A DNA stretch of 64,000 bases from CAWDNM01 sp964521195 (GTDB taxonomy: Bacteria; Actinomycetota; Coriobacteriia; Anaerosomatales; JAAXUF01). Under the pieces are notes generated by a model. That model was not told the DNA's origin. It saw only the letters and a program-made list of their open reading frames with translations, and did not search any database. The translations under genes were made by a program, and so were the position numbers. Location of the stretch: positions 248,001 through 312,000 of the forward strand of contig CAZFRE010000001.1 in NCBI GenBank assembly GCA_964521195.1, given 5' to 3'. Shown here one piece after another: positions 17,145 through 24,203 of this stretch; within the stretch, counting starts at the first letter, position 1, and each line of letters starts with the position of its first letter.

Positions 17145-18485
17145 TCAGGCCGTCTGCCCGGTGAACGCGAAGCGGCTCAGCAGCACGCCGGGCACGAGCA
17201 CGGCGCCCTCCTCGGTGCCGATGAACGTGCGGTCACGCGTCACGCCCTCACAGGCGGCGAACGCTTCCACGGCGCTTTGCGTGAAGCGCAGGTTCTTCAG
17301 CGGCCGCGTCAGCCGCCCATTCTCGATGAGGAACGTGCCGTCGCGGGTCATGCCGGTCAGCATCACCGAGATCGGGTCCTCGACGTTGACGTAGTGGAAG
17401 CGCGTCACGTACACGCCGCGATTCACCGACGCGATGAGGCTGTCGATCGACTCCTCGCCGCCGGCCATCTCCACGTTCACCGGCAACGGACCATAGGGGT
17501 TGGGCGCGGCCAGCGCGTGGCCGGTGTTGGCGACACCCAGTTTCGCCGCCCAGTACGAGTCCGTGACCGCGCGGTTCGCCACCCCGTTCTCGATGAGCCG
17601 CACACGCCTGCGAGGCTGGCCTTCCGCATCGAACGTGGCACCCAGCGCATGCGGCGCGAGCGCATCGTCAGTGATGCTGATGAGCGGACTCATGACCTGC
17701 TCGCCTATGTGGCCGCTCATGAACGAACGCCCCTCGTCCACCGACTTCGCCGAGAACCCCGTCCACGCAAGGAAGTCGATCATGTCGGCAACGGCCTCGG
17801 GCCCGAGGACGACGGCGTAGGAGCCCGCATCCAAGGCACCGGGCTTCGCCGAGCGCTCCGCGAGGTCTGCCGCCTGCGCGCCCACGGCCTCGGGTGCGAG
17901 CTTCTCGGCATCGGCGTCGAGGAACGAGGCCCACCCGCTGCCGCCGTCGGGTCCCATCGAGAGCACGGTGGCCTGAGCCTGTGTGGAGTCCTGGGCGACG
18001 TCGACCCCCGTGGAGCTCACGACCGCGACCGCGACATCGGCGGTACGGACCTTGCCCGCGGCGATGAGCCCGCGCGAGCTCGATTGCGCGACGATCGCGC
18101 CCACGGCGTTCGCGCGGGCCTCGGCATCGAAGGCCCGTGTGGTCTCGGCGGCGCGGCGTGCGGTCTTGACGAGTTCGGAGCGCGGTAGACCGGGGAACGC
18201 CGGATCCTCGGGCGCGACCTCGGCGGCGCGGACAGCGGCCTCGCATGCGGCACGAAGGGCCTCGTCGTCCAGGCGGTTGGTCGACGCCACGCCCTGGCGC
18301 TTGCCCACGACCGCTCGGATGCTGACGCGCGTGTCGTCTTCGGCCACGTTCTGGTTGATGCGGTTGTTGGCGAACCGCGTGAGTGCGCTGGACTCCGAGG
18401 TGACCGTCACCTCGGCGCCGTCGGCCTGTGTCATCTTCATCACCGAGCGCGCGAGCGCCCGGACTTCACTTGCCGTCAGCGCCAT
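17145..18485 (-). CDS. TldD/PmbA family protein (TldE/PmbA-like)
   Basis: A 446-residue protein of the TldD/TldE family, second gene of the pair. It has the family features DAEVTVTSESSALTRFANNRINQNVAE-like N-terminus (split here for length), VVGKRQGVASTNRLDDEAL, and a C-terminal domain with GMTRDGTFLIENGRLTRPLK. No HExxxH motif is visible, as expected for the TldE/PmbA half, which supports the metal-bearing TldD partner in the heterodimer. The complex degrades unfolded peptides and matures some peptide toxins. ATG at 18485 overlaps the TldD stop by one base. Annotators often label the lower-strand frame as starting much further upstream (to 19010), but that part is only a shadow of tldD. Confidence 0.9.
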   Translation of the reverse strand: MALTASEVRALARSVMKMTQADGAEVTVTSESSALTRFANNRINQNVAEDDTRVSIRAVVGKRQGVASTNRLDDEALRAACEAAVRAAEVAPEDPAFPGLPRSELVKTARRAAETTRAFDAEARANAVGAIVAQSSSRGLIAAGKVRTADVAVAVVSSTGVDVAQDSTQAQATVLSMGPDGGSGWASFLDADAEKLAPEAVGAQAADLAERSAKPGALDAGSYAVVLGPEAVADMIDFLAWTGFSAKSVDEGRSFMSGHIGEQVMSPLISITDDALAPHALGATFDAEGQPRRRVRLIENGVANRAVTDSYWAAKLGVANTGHALAAPNPYGPLPVNVEMAGGEESIDSLIASVNRGVYVTRFHYVNVEDPISVMLTGMTRDGTFLIENGRLTRPLKNLRFTQSAVEAFAACEGVTRDRTFIGTEEGAVLVPGVLLSRFAFTGQTA

Positions 18486-19942
18486 CAGCGACCCACCCCC
18501 ACCTGGACGTTGCGGAATCGAGCGGGCGCGGCGCCGTGCGCGACGTGCGCGACCTGGATCGGCTCGCCTTTGCCGCAGTTGGGCAGACCCCAGACCTTCC
18601 AGTGGTCGCGCGAGCAGACCGCATCGCACGAGTTCCAGAACTGCGGCGAGATGCCGGTGTAGTTGGGGTTGCGCACCATGCGGGTGAGCTTGCCGTCTTC
18701 GATCTCCCAGCCGATCTCGCACGCGAACTGGAAGTTGAGGCGCTTGTCGTCGATCGACCACGAGTTGTTCGTCTCGACGTAGAGCCCGCGCTCGGTATCG
18801 GCGATCAGCGCGTCGAAGTCCCAGGTACCGGGCTCGAGCGAGATGGTCGTCATGCGGATGAGCGGGATGCGGTTCCAGCCGTCCGCGCGCATGCACCCGT
18901 TGCTCGTGCGCCCGAGCACACCCGCGGTCTCGCGCGAGGTCTGCAAGCCGGTGAGCAGCCCCTTGTCGACGAGCAGATCGCGTTGCGCCGGCACACCTTC
19001 GTCGTCCCACCCAAAGCTGCCGAGCGACCCGGGCACGGTCGCGTCCGCGGTCACGGTGACGTGCTCGGAGCCGTAGCGCAGCATGCCGACGTCGCCGAGC
19101 GTCACGAACGACGTGCCTGCGAAGGCGGCCTCCTCGCCCAAGACGCGGTCGAGTTCGGTCGGGTGGCCGATCGACTCGTGGACCTGCAGCGCGAGCTGGC
19201 TGCCGTCGATGACGAGGTCGCGAACTCCGGGCTCAGGGTAGGGAGCGGTCAGGAGCTGGGCGGCCTGCTCGGCGACGCGCGGCGCGTTGCCGAGGAGGTC
19301 GAGGCTCTCGATGAACTCCCAGCCGGCCTGCTCCCATGCGCCGCCGTGCGAGGTGGGGTAGGAGCGCGTCACGACATCGCCGCCGGAGACCGCATACGCG
19401 GTGATGCCGGCGCCGGTCTCGGTCCACGTCTGCTCGGTGAGGGCGCCCTCGGTGTTGCCGAACCACTTGCGCTCGCGGTAGAAGCCGAGGTGGCACTCGG
19501 TGACGGTGACCTCGGGGCGGGCGCGCAACGCGGTGTCTGCAGCGACGAGGAGCGCGATCTTGTCGGCGAGGGGCACCTCGAAGGGGTCGATGACGCACGG
19601 GCCGGTCCACGTGCCGCGCGCGGGGCTGACCGGGGCGAGCTCGATGGGTGCGCCCGCGACGAGCGCCGATGCCTTGGCGACGGCGACCGCTTCGCGTGCG
19701 ACGCGCTCGGCCTCCGCGGCAGTTACGAGGCGCGACGCGGCGAATCCCCACGAGCCGTCGCAGATCGCTCGCACGCCGATCCCGAACATGTCGGAGCGCT
19801 CGACCGCCTCCACGACGCCTGACGCCACCTGGACGTCCTCTTTCGATGTGTCGACGATTCGCACGTCGGAGTACGACGCGCCAGCCGACACCGCCGCTTC
19901 GAGCGCGGCAGTGATGATGTCGTTCACGTGGTAAGCCCCCAA
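18485..19942 (-). CDS. tldD: TldD metalloprotease family protein
   Basis: A 485-residue cytosolic protein of the TldD family. The zinc motif HESIGH lies at about residue 238-243 (QVHESIGHPTELDRVLGEE), followed by SFGWDDEGVPAQRDLLVDKG and LGRTSNGCMRADGWNRIPLI, all family blocks. With the overlapping TldE-like protein it should form the TldD/E protease. No peptide-natural-product precursor is evident next to the pair. It begins with MGAYHVNDIITAALEAAV at 19942. It is downstream of, and co-directional with, the NlpC/P60 gene 143 bases away. Confidence 0.92.
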   Translation of the reverse strand: MGAYHVNDIITAALEAAVSAGASYSDVRIVDTSKEDVQVASGVVEAVERSDMFGIGVRAICDGSWGFAASRLVTAAEAERVAREAVAVAKASALVAGAPIELAPVSPARGTWTGPCVIDPFEVPLADKIALLVAADTALRARPEVTVTECHLGFYRERKWFGNTEGALTEQTWTETGAGITAYAVSGGDVVTRSYPTSHGGAWEQAGWEFIESLDLLGNAPRVAEQAAQLLTAPYPEPGVRDLVIDGSQLALQVHESIGHPTELDRVLGEEAAFAGTSFVTLGDVGMLRYGSEHVTVTADATVPGSLGSFGWDDEGVPAQRDLLVDKGLLTGLQTSRETAGVLGRTSNGCMRADGWNRIPLIRMTTISLEPGTWDFDALIADTERGLYVETNNSWSIDDKRLNFQFACEIGWEIEDGKLTRMVRNPNYTGISPQFWNSCDAVCSRDHWKVWGLPNCGKGEPIQVAHVAHGAAPARFRNVQVGVGR

Positions 19943-20085
19943 ACACGAAGTTGACCTACGACCGGTTCGAGCGTATCCCCCCGCCCTAACCAGAATCTAA
20001 CCGGTTCCCAAGCCGGCTTTCGCGCATGCTCGATTTCGGGCGTACCGACACTGCACGTAGCGTGCGCGGGTCTTCGGAGATGAGT

Positions 20086-21201
20086 CTAGCGCACCGAGCT
20101 CAGGACGTTGCTCGCACTCGTACGCGCGCCCTTGATGGGCTCGGTGCGAAGCTGCCACGCGTAGCGGCGCACGACCGCGATATCGCTGCGCTCGGAGAGC
20201 TTGGAGAGCTTCACGAAGTCGTTGCGCTTGGGTGCGTGGATGAAGTAGCCGCCGCCCACATAGATGCCCACATGGTGCACGGGGCTGCCGAAGAAGACGA
20301 CGTCGTTGGCCTGGATGTCGGACAACGCGACCTTCTGGCCCATCCGGGACTGGTAGCCCGAGTAATGCGGCAGGGTGACGCCGTGCTGCTTGAAGACGTA
20401 GAGCACGAGGCCCGAGCAGTCGAACGCCGACGGGCTCTCTCCGCCCCACAGGTAGGGGATGCCGTGGTAGGCGAGCGCGGTCTCGACCGGGGTACCCGGC
20501 GTCGCCACGATACCCTTCTTGCTCGCGCTCGCGAGGAGGGCCTTCTGCAGGCTGTTGCCTGTCTCGGCCTCGGCGGCCAGGAGGTCGCGGACGTCCTTCT
20601 CGACCGAATCGAGAAGCGCCTGCTGCTCTTCGATGCGCAGCTGTACCTCGACCTCACGGGCCTTGAGCTGGAATGTGAGTTCCTGCGCCTGGGCCTGGGC
20701 GGCCTGCAGCGTCGCGAGCTGCGTCTCGCCCATCTTCTTCTGGGCCTTGAGCCCGGCGGCCTTGTTGGCGTCGCTCTTGGTGATCGCGTTGAGGAACTTC
20801 ACGCGGCCGATGAAGTCACCGACGGACTTGGACTCGAGCAGTACCTCGAGCGGCGTGAGGTTGCCGTCGCGATAGACGTTGGCGACGCGCTCGGCGAGGA
20901 TCTGGTCCTGGACGGTGACCGCGGCACGGGTGCTGTTCAGCTCGTTCTGGGCCTTGTCGACCTGCGCGGTGGTCTGGTCGAGCTGCACGGAGGCCTTGTT
21001 GTACTCCTCCGCGGCGATCTCGGCCTGGATGTCGAGTTCGTCAAGCTTGGCCTCGAGTTCGTCGGCCAGCTTCTGCTTGGCGGCGATCTTCTTGGAGAGG
21101 CTCGGCTCGGCGTATGCGGGAGCGGCCGCCGCGACGATCGCGACGAGCACGGCGGTCACGGCTACGAACCGGACCCACCTGTTGATCGGCTCCCTTACCA
21201 T
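20086..21201 (-). CDS. Secreted NlpC/P60 hydrolase with coiled coil
   Basis: A 371-residue exported peptidoglycan hydrolase. The signal peptide (about 1-33, ending AAPAYA) leads into a long coiled coil (about 35-240: KKIAAKQKLADELEAKLDEL and following), then a C-terminal NlpC/P60 domain (about 250-365). The catalytic Cys is in AFDCSGLVLYVF, the histidine in HHVGIYVGGG, and a third polar residue in FIHAPKR. Such enzymes (RipA, PcsB/CwlO-like) cut D-Glu/meso-DAP or similar stem-peptide bonds. ATG at 21201 is preceded by GGAAGG at good spacing; an upstream extension to 21240 lacks one. The N-terminal coiled coil resembles that of the M23 protein at 2629, and both may need activation. Confidence 0.92.
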   Translation of the reverse strand: MVREPINRWVRFVAVTAVLVAIVAAAAPAYAEPSLSKKIAAKQKLADELEAKLDELDIQAEIAAEEYNKASVQLDQTTAQVDKAQNELNSTRAAVTVQDQILAERVANVYRDGNLTPLEVLLESKSVGDFIGRVKFLNAITKSDANKAAGLKAQKKMGETQLATLQAAQAQAQELTFQLKAREVEVQLRIEEQQALLDSVEKDVRDLLAAEAETGNSLQKALLASASKKGIVATPGTPVETALAYHGIPYLWGGESPSAFDCSGLVLYVFKQHGVTLPHYSGYQSRMGQKVALSDIQANDVVFFGSPVHHVGIYVGGGYFIHAPKRNDFVKLSKLSERSDIAVVRRYAWQLRTEPIKGARTSASNVLSSVR

Positions 21202-21397
21202 GTACCAACCTTCCGAGCTGCCGGTTTGGGCTCGACACACGTGTTATCGGCAGACGCACCGGAACAGTCGAGTCCAGCTGTGCAGTATAGCACGTTTGCG
21301 CTGCTCATGCCATGTGCGGAGAGTTCGCGTCGACGTGCCTTGCTGCGTACCCACCCTAGTGCAAAGCCGATGCCGAGTGCGGTATTCCATCAGAACT

Positions 21398-22357
21398 TCA
21401 CATCGGGGCATCGCTCGCGCGCAGGGCACCCGCACGAGCCGCTGACACGCGGTCGGCGGCCTGGGTGAGTTCGCCGCCGGTGTGCAGGTAGCGCACGGCA
21501 GTCTGCATCTGGCGCCAGCCGTGGATCTCCATGACCTCGCGGAGCGTGGCGCCGGAGCGCAGGTAGAGGGACGCGCTCGTGTGGCGCAGGTCGTGGATGC
21601 GGGTGGTGGGCGGCAGGCCTGCGCGTGCCACGGCGGGGCGGAAGACGCGGGCCCGGAAGGTGTCGAGGTCGAGCGGGCCGCCGGTGGTGGCGGGGAAGAT
21701 CAGCTGCTGGGGCGACGGTGGGCAGCGCGCGCGCCACTCGGCGAGCATCTGGGCGATGTGCGGCGGGAGCGGGACGGTGCGGTCGTGGCCGGTCTTGGTC
21801 GAGCGCTGCAGGCGGCCGCGATAGTAGGTCTTGTCGATGCGCGCCGTGCGGGCGTCCAGGTCGACGTCGTGCCATGTGAGCGCGCGGGTCTCGCCGGCGC
21901 GCGTGCCGACGTATGCGGAGAACGCAACGAACGGGCGGTAGGCCGGCGGGAGCTCGGCGAGGAGGCGCTCGAGTTCGAGCGGCGTGAGGATGCGGCGCTC
22001 GTCGGCGGCCGGGGCGCTCGGCTCGAACCACAGGCCTGGGTCGCGCGCGAACGTGCCGATGCGGTGGTGCCAGCGCAGGCAGGCGCGCAGCGGTACGAGG
22101 ATGTTGGAGAGCCGCTTGGGGCGCACGCCTGCCTGGCTCAAGGTGACGGTGAAGCGGGCGAGGGCTGCGCCGTCTATCGCGTCGAGCGAGAGGTGCCCGA
22201 GCGCCGGGCCGAGGTGACGGCGGTAGATCGATTCGTAGTCCGCGAGGGTCGAGGCACGCAGTGGGCGGGCCGAGTGGGAGCGGTAGGCGAGCCAGAGCCC
22301 CCACGCCTCGGCGAGGGTTGGGGCCGGCGAGGCTGCGGTGTCGGGAATCGCTGGCAT
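21398..22357 (-). CDS. Tyrosine recombinase / phage-type integrase
   Basis: A 319-residue site-specific recombinase. The N-terminal SAM-like core-binding domain (about 15-110) is followed by the catalytic domain (about 125-300). Catalytic residues are visible: R in YVGTRAGETRAL, K in RSTKTGHDR, HxxR in IHDLRHTSASLYL, H/W in EIHGWRQMQT, and the nucleophile Tyr in AVRYLHTGG. It marks the left part of the accessory region. It is on the 5' side of the tRNA-fMet gene, not inside the direct-repeat-bounded island, so it may belong to a different or decayed element, or serve a chromosomal role. It has Ala/Arg/Pro-rich composition like the core genome. Confidence 0.9.
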   Translation of the reverse strand: MPAIPDTAASPAPTLAEAWGLWLAYRSHSARPLRASTLADYESIYRRHLGPALGHLSLDAIDGAALARFTVTLSQAGVRPKRLSNILVPLRACLRWHHRIGTFARDPGLWFEPSAPAADERRILTPLELERLLAELPPAYRPFVAFSAYVGTRAGETRALTWHDVDLDARTARIDKTYYRGRLQRSTKTGHDRTVPLPPHIAQMLAEWRARCPPSPQQLIFPATTGGPLDLDTFRARVFRPAVARAGLPPTTRIHDLRHTSASLYLRSGATLREVMEIHGWRQMQTAVRYLHTGGELTQAADRVSAARAGALRASDAPM

Positions 22358-22401
22358 GCGGTGAGGGTAGCGCCGGGGGCTTGCCGGGAGCTTGCCTGGC
22401 G

Positions 22402-22797
22402 CTAACCGAGCGGTCGGGCGTGGGCGCGGAAGGCCTCAGCGATGTCCGGCTTGGTGGCGCGGTCTTCGGCGGTCGCGATCACCAGGTCGTACGCAGCATC
22501 TTCAGGCAGAGTGAGCACCCAGCCGTTGAGCTGCAGGAACACGAACGCCGCGTGGAAGCCGACCCGCTTGTTCCCATCTACGAACGGGTGGTTCGTCACG
22601 AGGTGAAACAGGTAGGCGGCCGCCATTTCGAACACATCGGCGTGGACGTACCGGTCCCCGAAGCCGGCTTGGGGCATCGCCAGCGCCGACTCAAGCAGCC
22701 CGGCGTCTCGAATCCCGCCGAGGCCACCGAACCGGTCGAGTTGCATGTCGTGCAAGGCGGTGACTTCGCCGAGCGTGAGGAAGACTGGCCCGTTCAT
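22402..22797 (-). CDS. Doc/Fic-family toxin (death-on-curing type)
   Basis: A 131-residue Fic-fold toxin. The signature HPFVDGNKRVGFHAAFVFL corresponds to the Doc-type Fic motif, where the usual GNGR glycine is lysine; Doc of phage P1 with a comparable motif phosphorylates EF-Tu rather than AMPylating. The N-terminal FLTLGEVTALHDMQLDRFGG and the SALAMPQAGFG block are typical of chromosomal death-on-curing proteins. The ATG at 22797 follows the antitoxin stop by eight bases. Upstream extension of the frame to 23100 overlaps the antitoxin and is not real. Role: toxin of a type II module held in check by the preceding gene. Confidence 0.88.
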   Translation of the reverse strand: MNGPVFLTLGEVTALHDMQLDRFGGLGGIRDAGLLESALAMPQAGFGDRYVHADVFEMAAAYLFHLVTNHPFVDGNKRVGFHAAFVFLQLNGWVLTLPEDAAYDLVIATAEDRATKPDIAEAFRAHARPLG

Positions 22798-22805
22798 ATC
22801 ACGCG

Positions 22806-23039
22806 CTACTTCGAGAGTCGCTCGAAGGTTGAGCCATAGCGCCTTAGGCCTTCCTCGGCCGCGTACTGGAAGGCAAGCCGGCGCTCCTCCTCGTCGGACT
22901 TGACGGGGGTGACGGTGAGCGACCGACCGTCGGTCGTAATCGTGAACTCGCTGTTCTCGTCTGCTCCGAGGAGTTCGAGGATCGGCTTGTCGATGATGAG
23001 GGCCCGACTGTTGCCGTGCCGCACGAGCTTCTTGATCAT
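22806..23039 (-). CDS. AbrB/MazE-type antitoxin
   Basis: A 77-residue protein: MIKKLVRHGNSRALIIDKPI is the swapped-hairpin AbrB-like N-terminus of antitoxins, followed by LLGADENSEFTITTDGRSLT and a charged helical C-terminus (EEERRLAFQYAAEEGLRRYG) that would wrap the Doc toxin. It starts at 23039 with GGGGAG upstream and precedes doc by eight bases. The protein should bind its own promoter; an inverted repeat lies just upstream. Together they make a compact toxin-antitoxin operon near the integration hotspot. Confidence 0.88.
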   Translation of the reverse strand: MIKKLVRHGNSRALIIDKPILELLGADENSEFTITTDGRSLTVTPVKSDEEERRLAFQYAAEEGLRRYGSTFERLSK

Positions 23040-23053
23040 GGTGGGCTCCCCAC

Positions 23054-23087
23054 ATGGTAATCTGATGTATATACGAAAGGATACCAT
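23054..23087 (-). promoter_or_regulatory. Possible operator of the toxin-antitoxin operon
   Basis: ATGGTA (23054-23059) and TACCAT (23082-23087) form an inverted repeat around the AT-rich TGTATATAC stretch, immediately upstream of the antitoxin start. This fits autorepression by an AbrB-type antitoxin. Confidence 0.45.
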
Positions 23088-23197
23088 AGGATGACCGCAC
23101 GAGAGACGAAGGGCGGCTAGGAACCGCTCGTTTGGCCCTTGCTCGGCGCGTGGGCGATGTTCAGTCTGTCGACCGGGAGCGCGCCGATCTACAAGAC

Positions 23198-23213
23198 GTT
23201 CAGTGCACTGAAC
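23198..23213. repeat. Perfect 16-base palindrome GTTCAGTGCACTGAAC
   Basis: Fully self-complementary, next to the AT-rich CATTTTGTATGAC stretch. It could be a dimeric-regulator operator; no adjacent gene explains it. Confidence 0.7.
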
Positions 23214-23379
23214 ATTTTGTATGACAGCAGGTGAGACAGTGCGTTTGAGTGGTGAAATGCCGTGCGAGCCGAACTCCGCGGCTTCTGGAGCCACTTCGAG
23301 CGGATCAGGCGGCGCGGAGATGTGATTCTGGGCAACAGCGGAGCTGTCAGAGCACGGGCGCGAGCGAAGCTCGCTGATG

Positions 23380-23407
23380 TTGTTGCGTGGCGTGAGCGGG
23401 GTATGTT
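23380..23407 (+). promoter_or_regulatory. Putative promoter of tRNA-fMet
   Basis: TTGTTG (23380-23385), a 16-base spacer, then TATGTT (23402-23407), 36 bases upstream of the tRNA 5' end. Confidence 0.45.
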
Positions 23408-23442
23408 ACCTTGTGCGTCGCCCTTCGAGGCGAATTGAACAT

Positions 23443-23568
<126 letters not shown>

Positions 23569-23805
23569 GACATGGCAAACGTGTCTGGCCTGTTTCGATT
23601 TGCACCGGGTGTTCTGGGCTCGATCAGGCGGTGTCCTCGTGACGCGGTCCGCCGTCCATCGGCCACCCTGCGGTCAAGGCCAGGTTCATGTGCGAGAGAG
23701 CAGCTCGACCGACCGCATCGCAGAGTGGTGTCACACCCTGCGATACACTGCCGCTACGGGGATTTCTCGCCAAGATCCGTCGACGCACAGAGACCGAGGT
23801 ACCGA

Positions 23806-24168
23806 GTGAACAAGGCGTATGCGATCGCGAAGGCCGGTGGTCCGGAGCACCTCGACGTGAAGCATGTCCAGTTCTCCAACATCAACGTCGCAAAGGACGT
23901 GTGGTGGATCGATGTGCCGCTGTCTCGGCTCGATGGCGACGGACCCGAGCAGATCGATCTCCTGCTATTCGATGACCGATCCAGCGAGCTTCACCATCTT
24001 GTTGTGCCAACCGAGTACATCCGCGAGCACCTCGATGCGCTGACGATCCGCGAAGGCAAGAGGTGTGTGCAGCTGGAGCTAAGCGCCAGGCCTTCCGACC
24101 GCTTCCGGAACGTGAAGCCCATCTCGAGTGAGGTCCGGTTCAGCCAGTTTGTAACGCGGACGCTCTGA
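23806..24168 (+). CDS. Small protein of unknown function, island gene 1
   Basis: A 120-residue protein, not recognised. I chose GTG at 23806 because GAGG precedes it by seven or eight bases and the sequence becomes protein-like there (NKAYAIAKAGGPEHLDVKHV); the longer frame from 23572 reads like non-coding sequence. It contains VWWIDVPLSRLDGDGPEQID and LLLFDDRSSELHHLVVPTEY, and ends in VRFSQFVTRTL, a mixed alpha/beta pattern with no membrane segment. It lies 35 bases before the DUF262 gene, so it is likely co-expressed and may be a small accessory subunit of that system. Confidence 0.7.
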   Translation: MNKAYAIAKAGGPEHLDVKHVQFSNINVAKDVWWIDVPLSRLDGDGPEQIDLLLFDDRSSELHHLVVPTEYIREHLDALTIREGKRCVQLELSARPSDRFRNVKPISSEVRFSQFVTRTL

Positions 24169-24203
24169 GCGACGAGCGCCGCATGTCCAGCTAGGGGGAG
24201 CAC

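Larger units (their letters stand above)
23040..23442. other. ~400-base gene-free region before the initiator tRNA
   Basis: No convincing coding frame. It holds the toxin-antitoxin promoter on the left, a perfect 16-base palindrome in the middle, and the tRNA promoter on the right. Confidence 0.6.

Noticed and set aside
23572..23805. N-terminal extension of island gene 1
   Set aside because: Arg/Pro/Ser-rich sequence that looks non-coding and lies partly in the tRNA terminator/repeat region.
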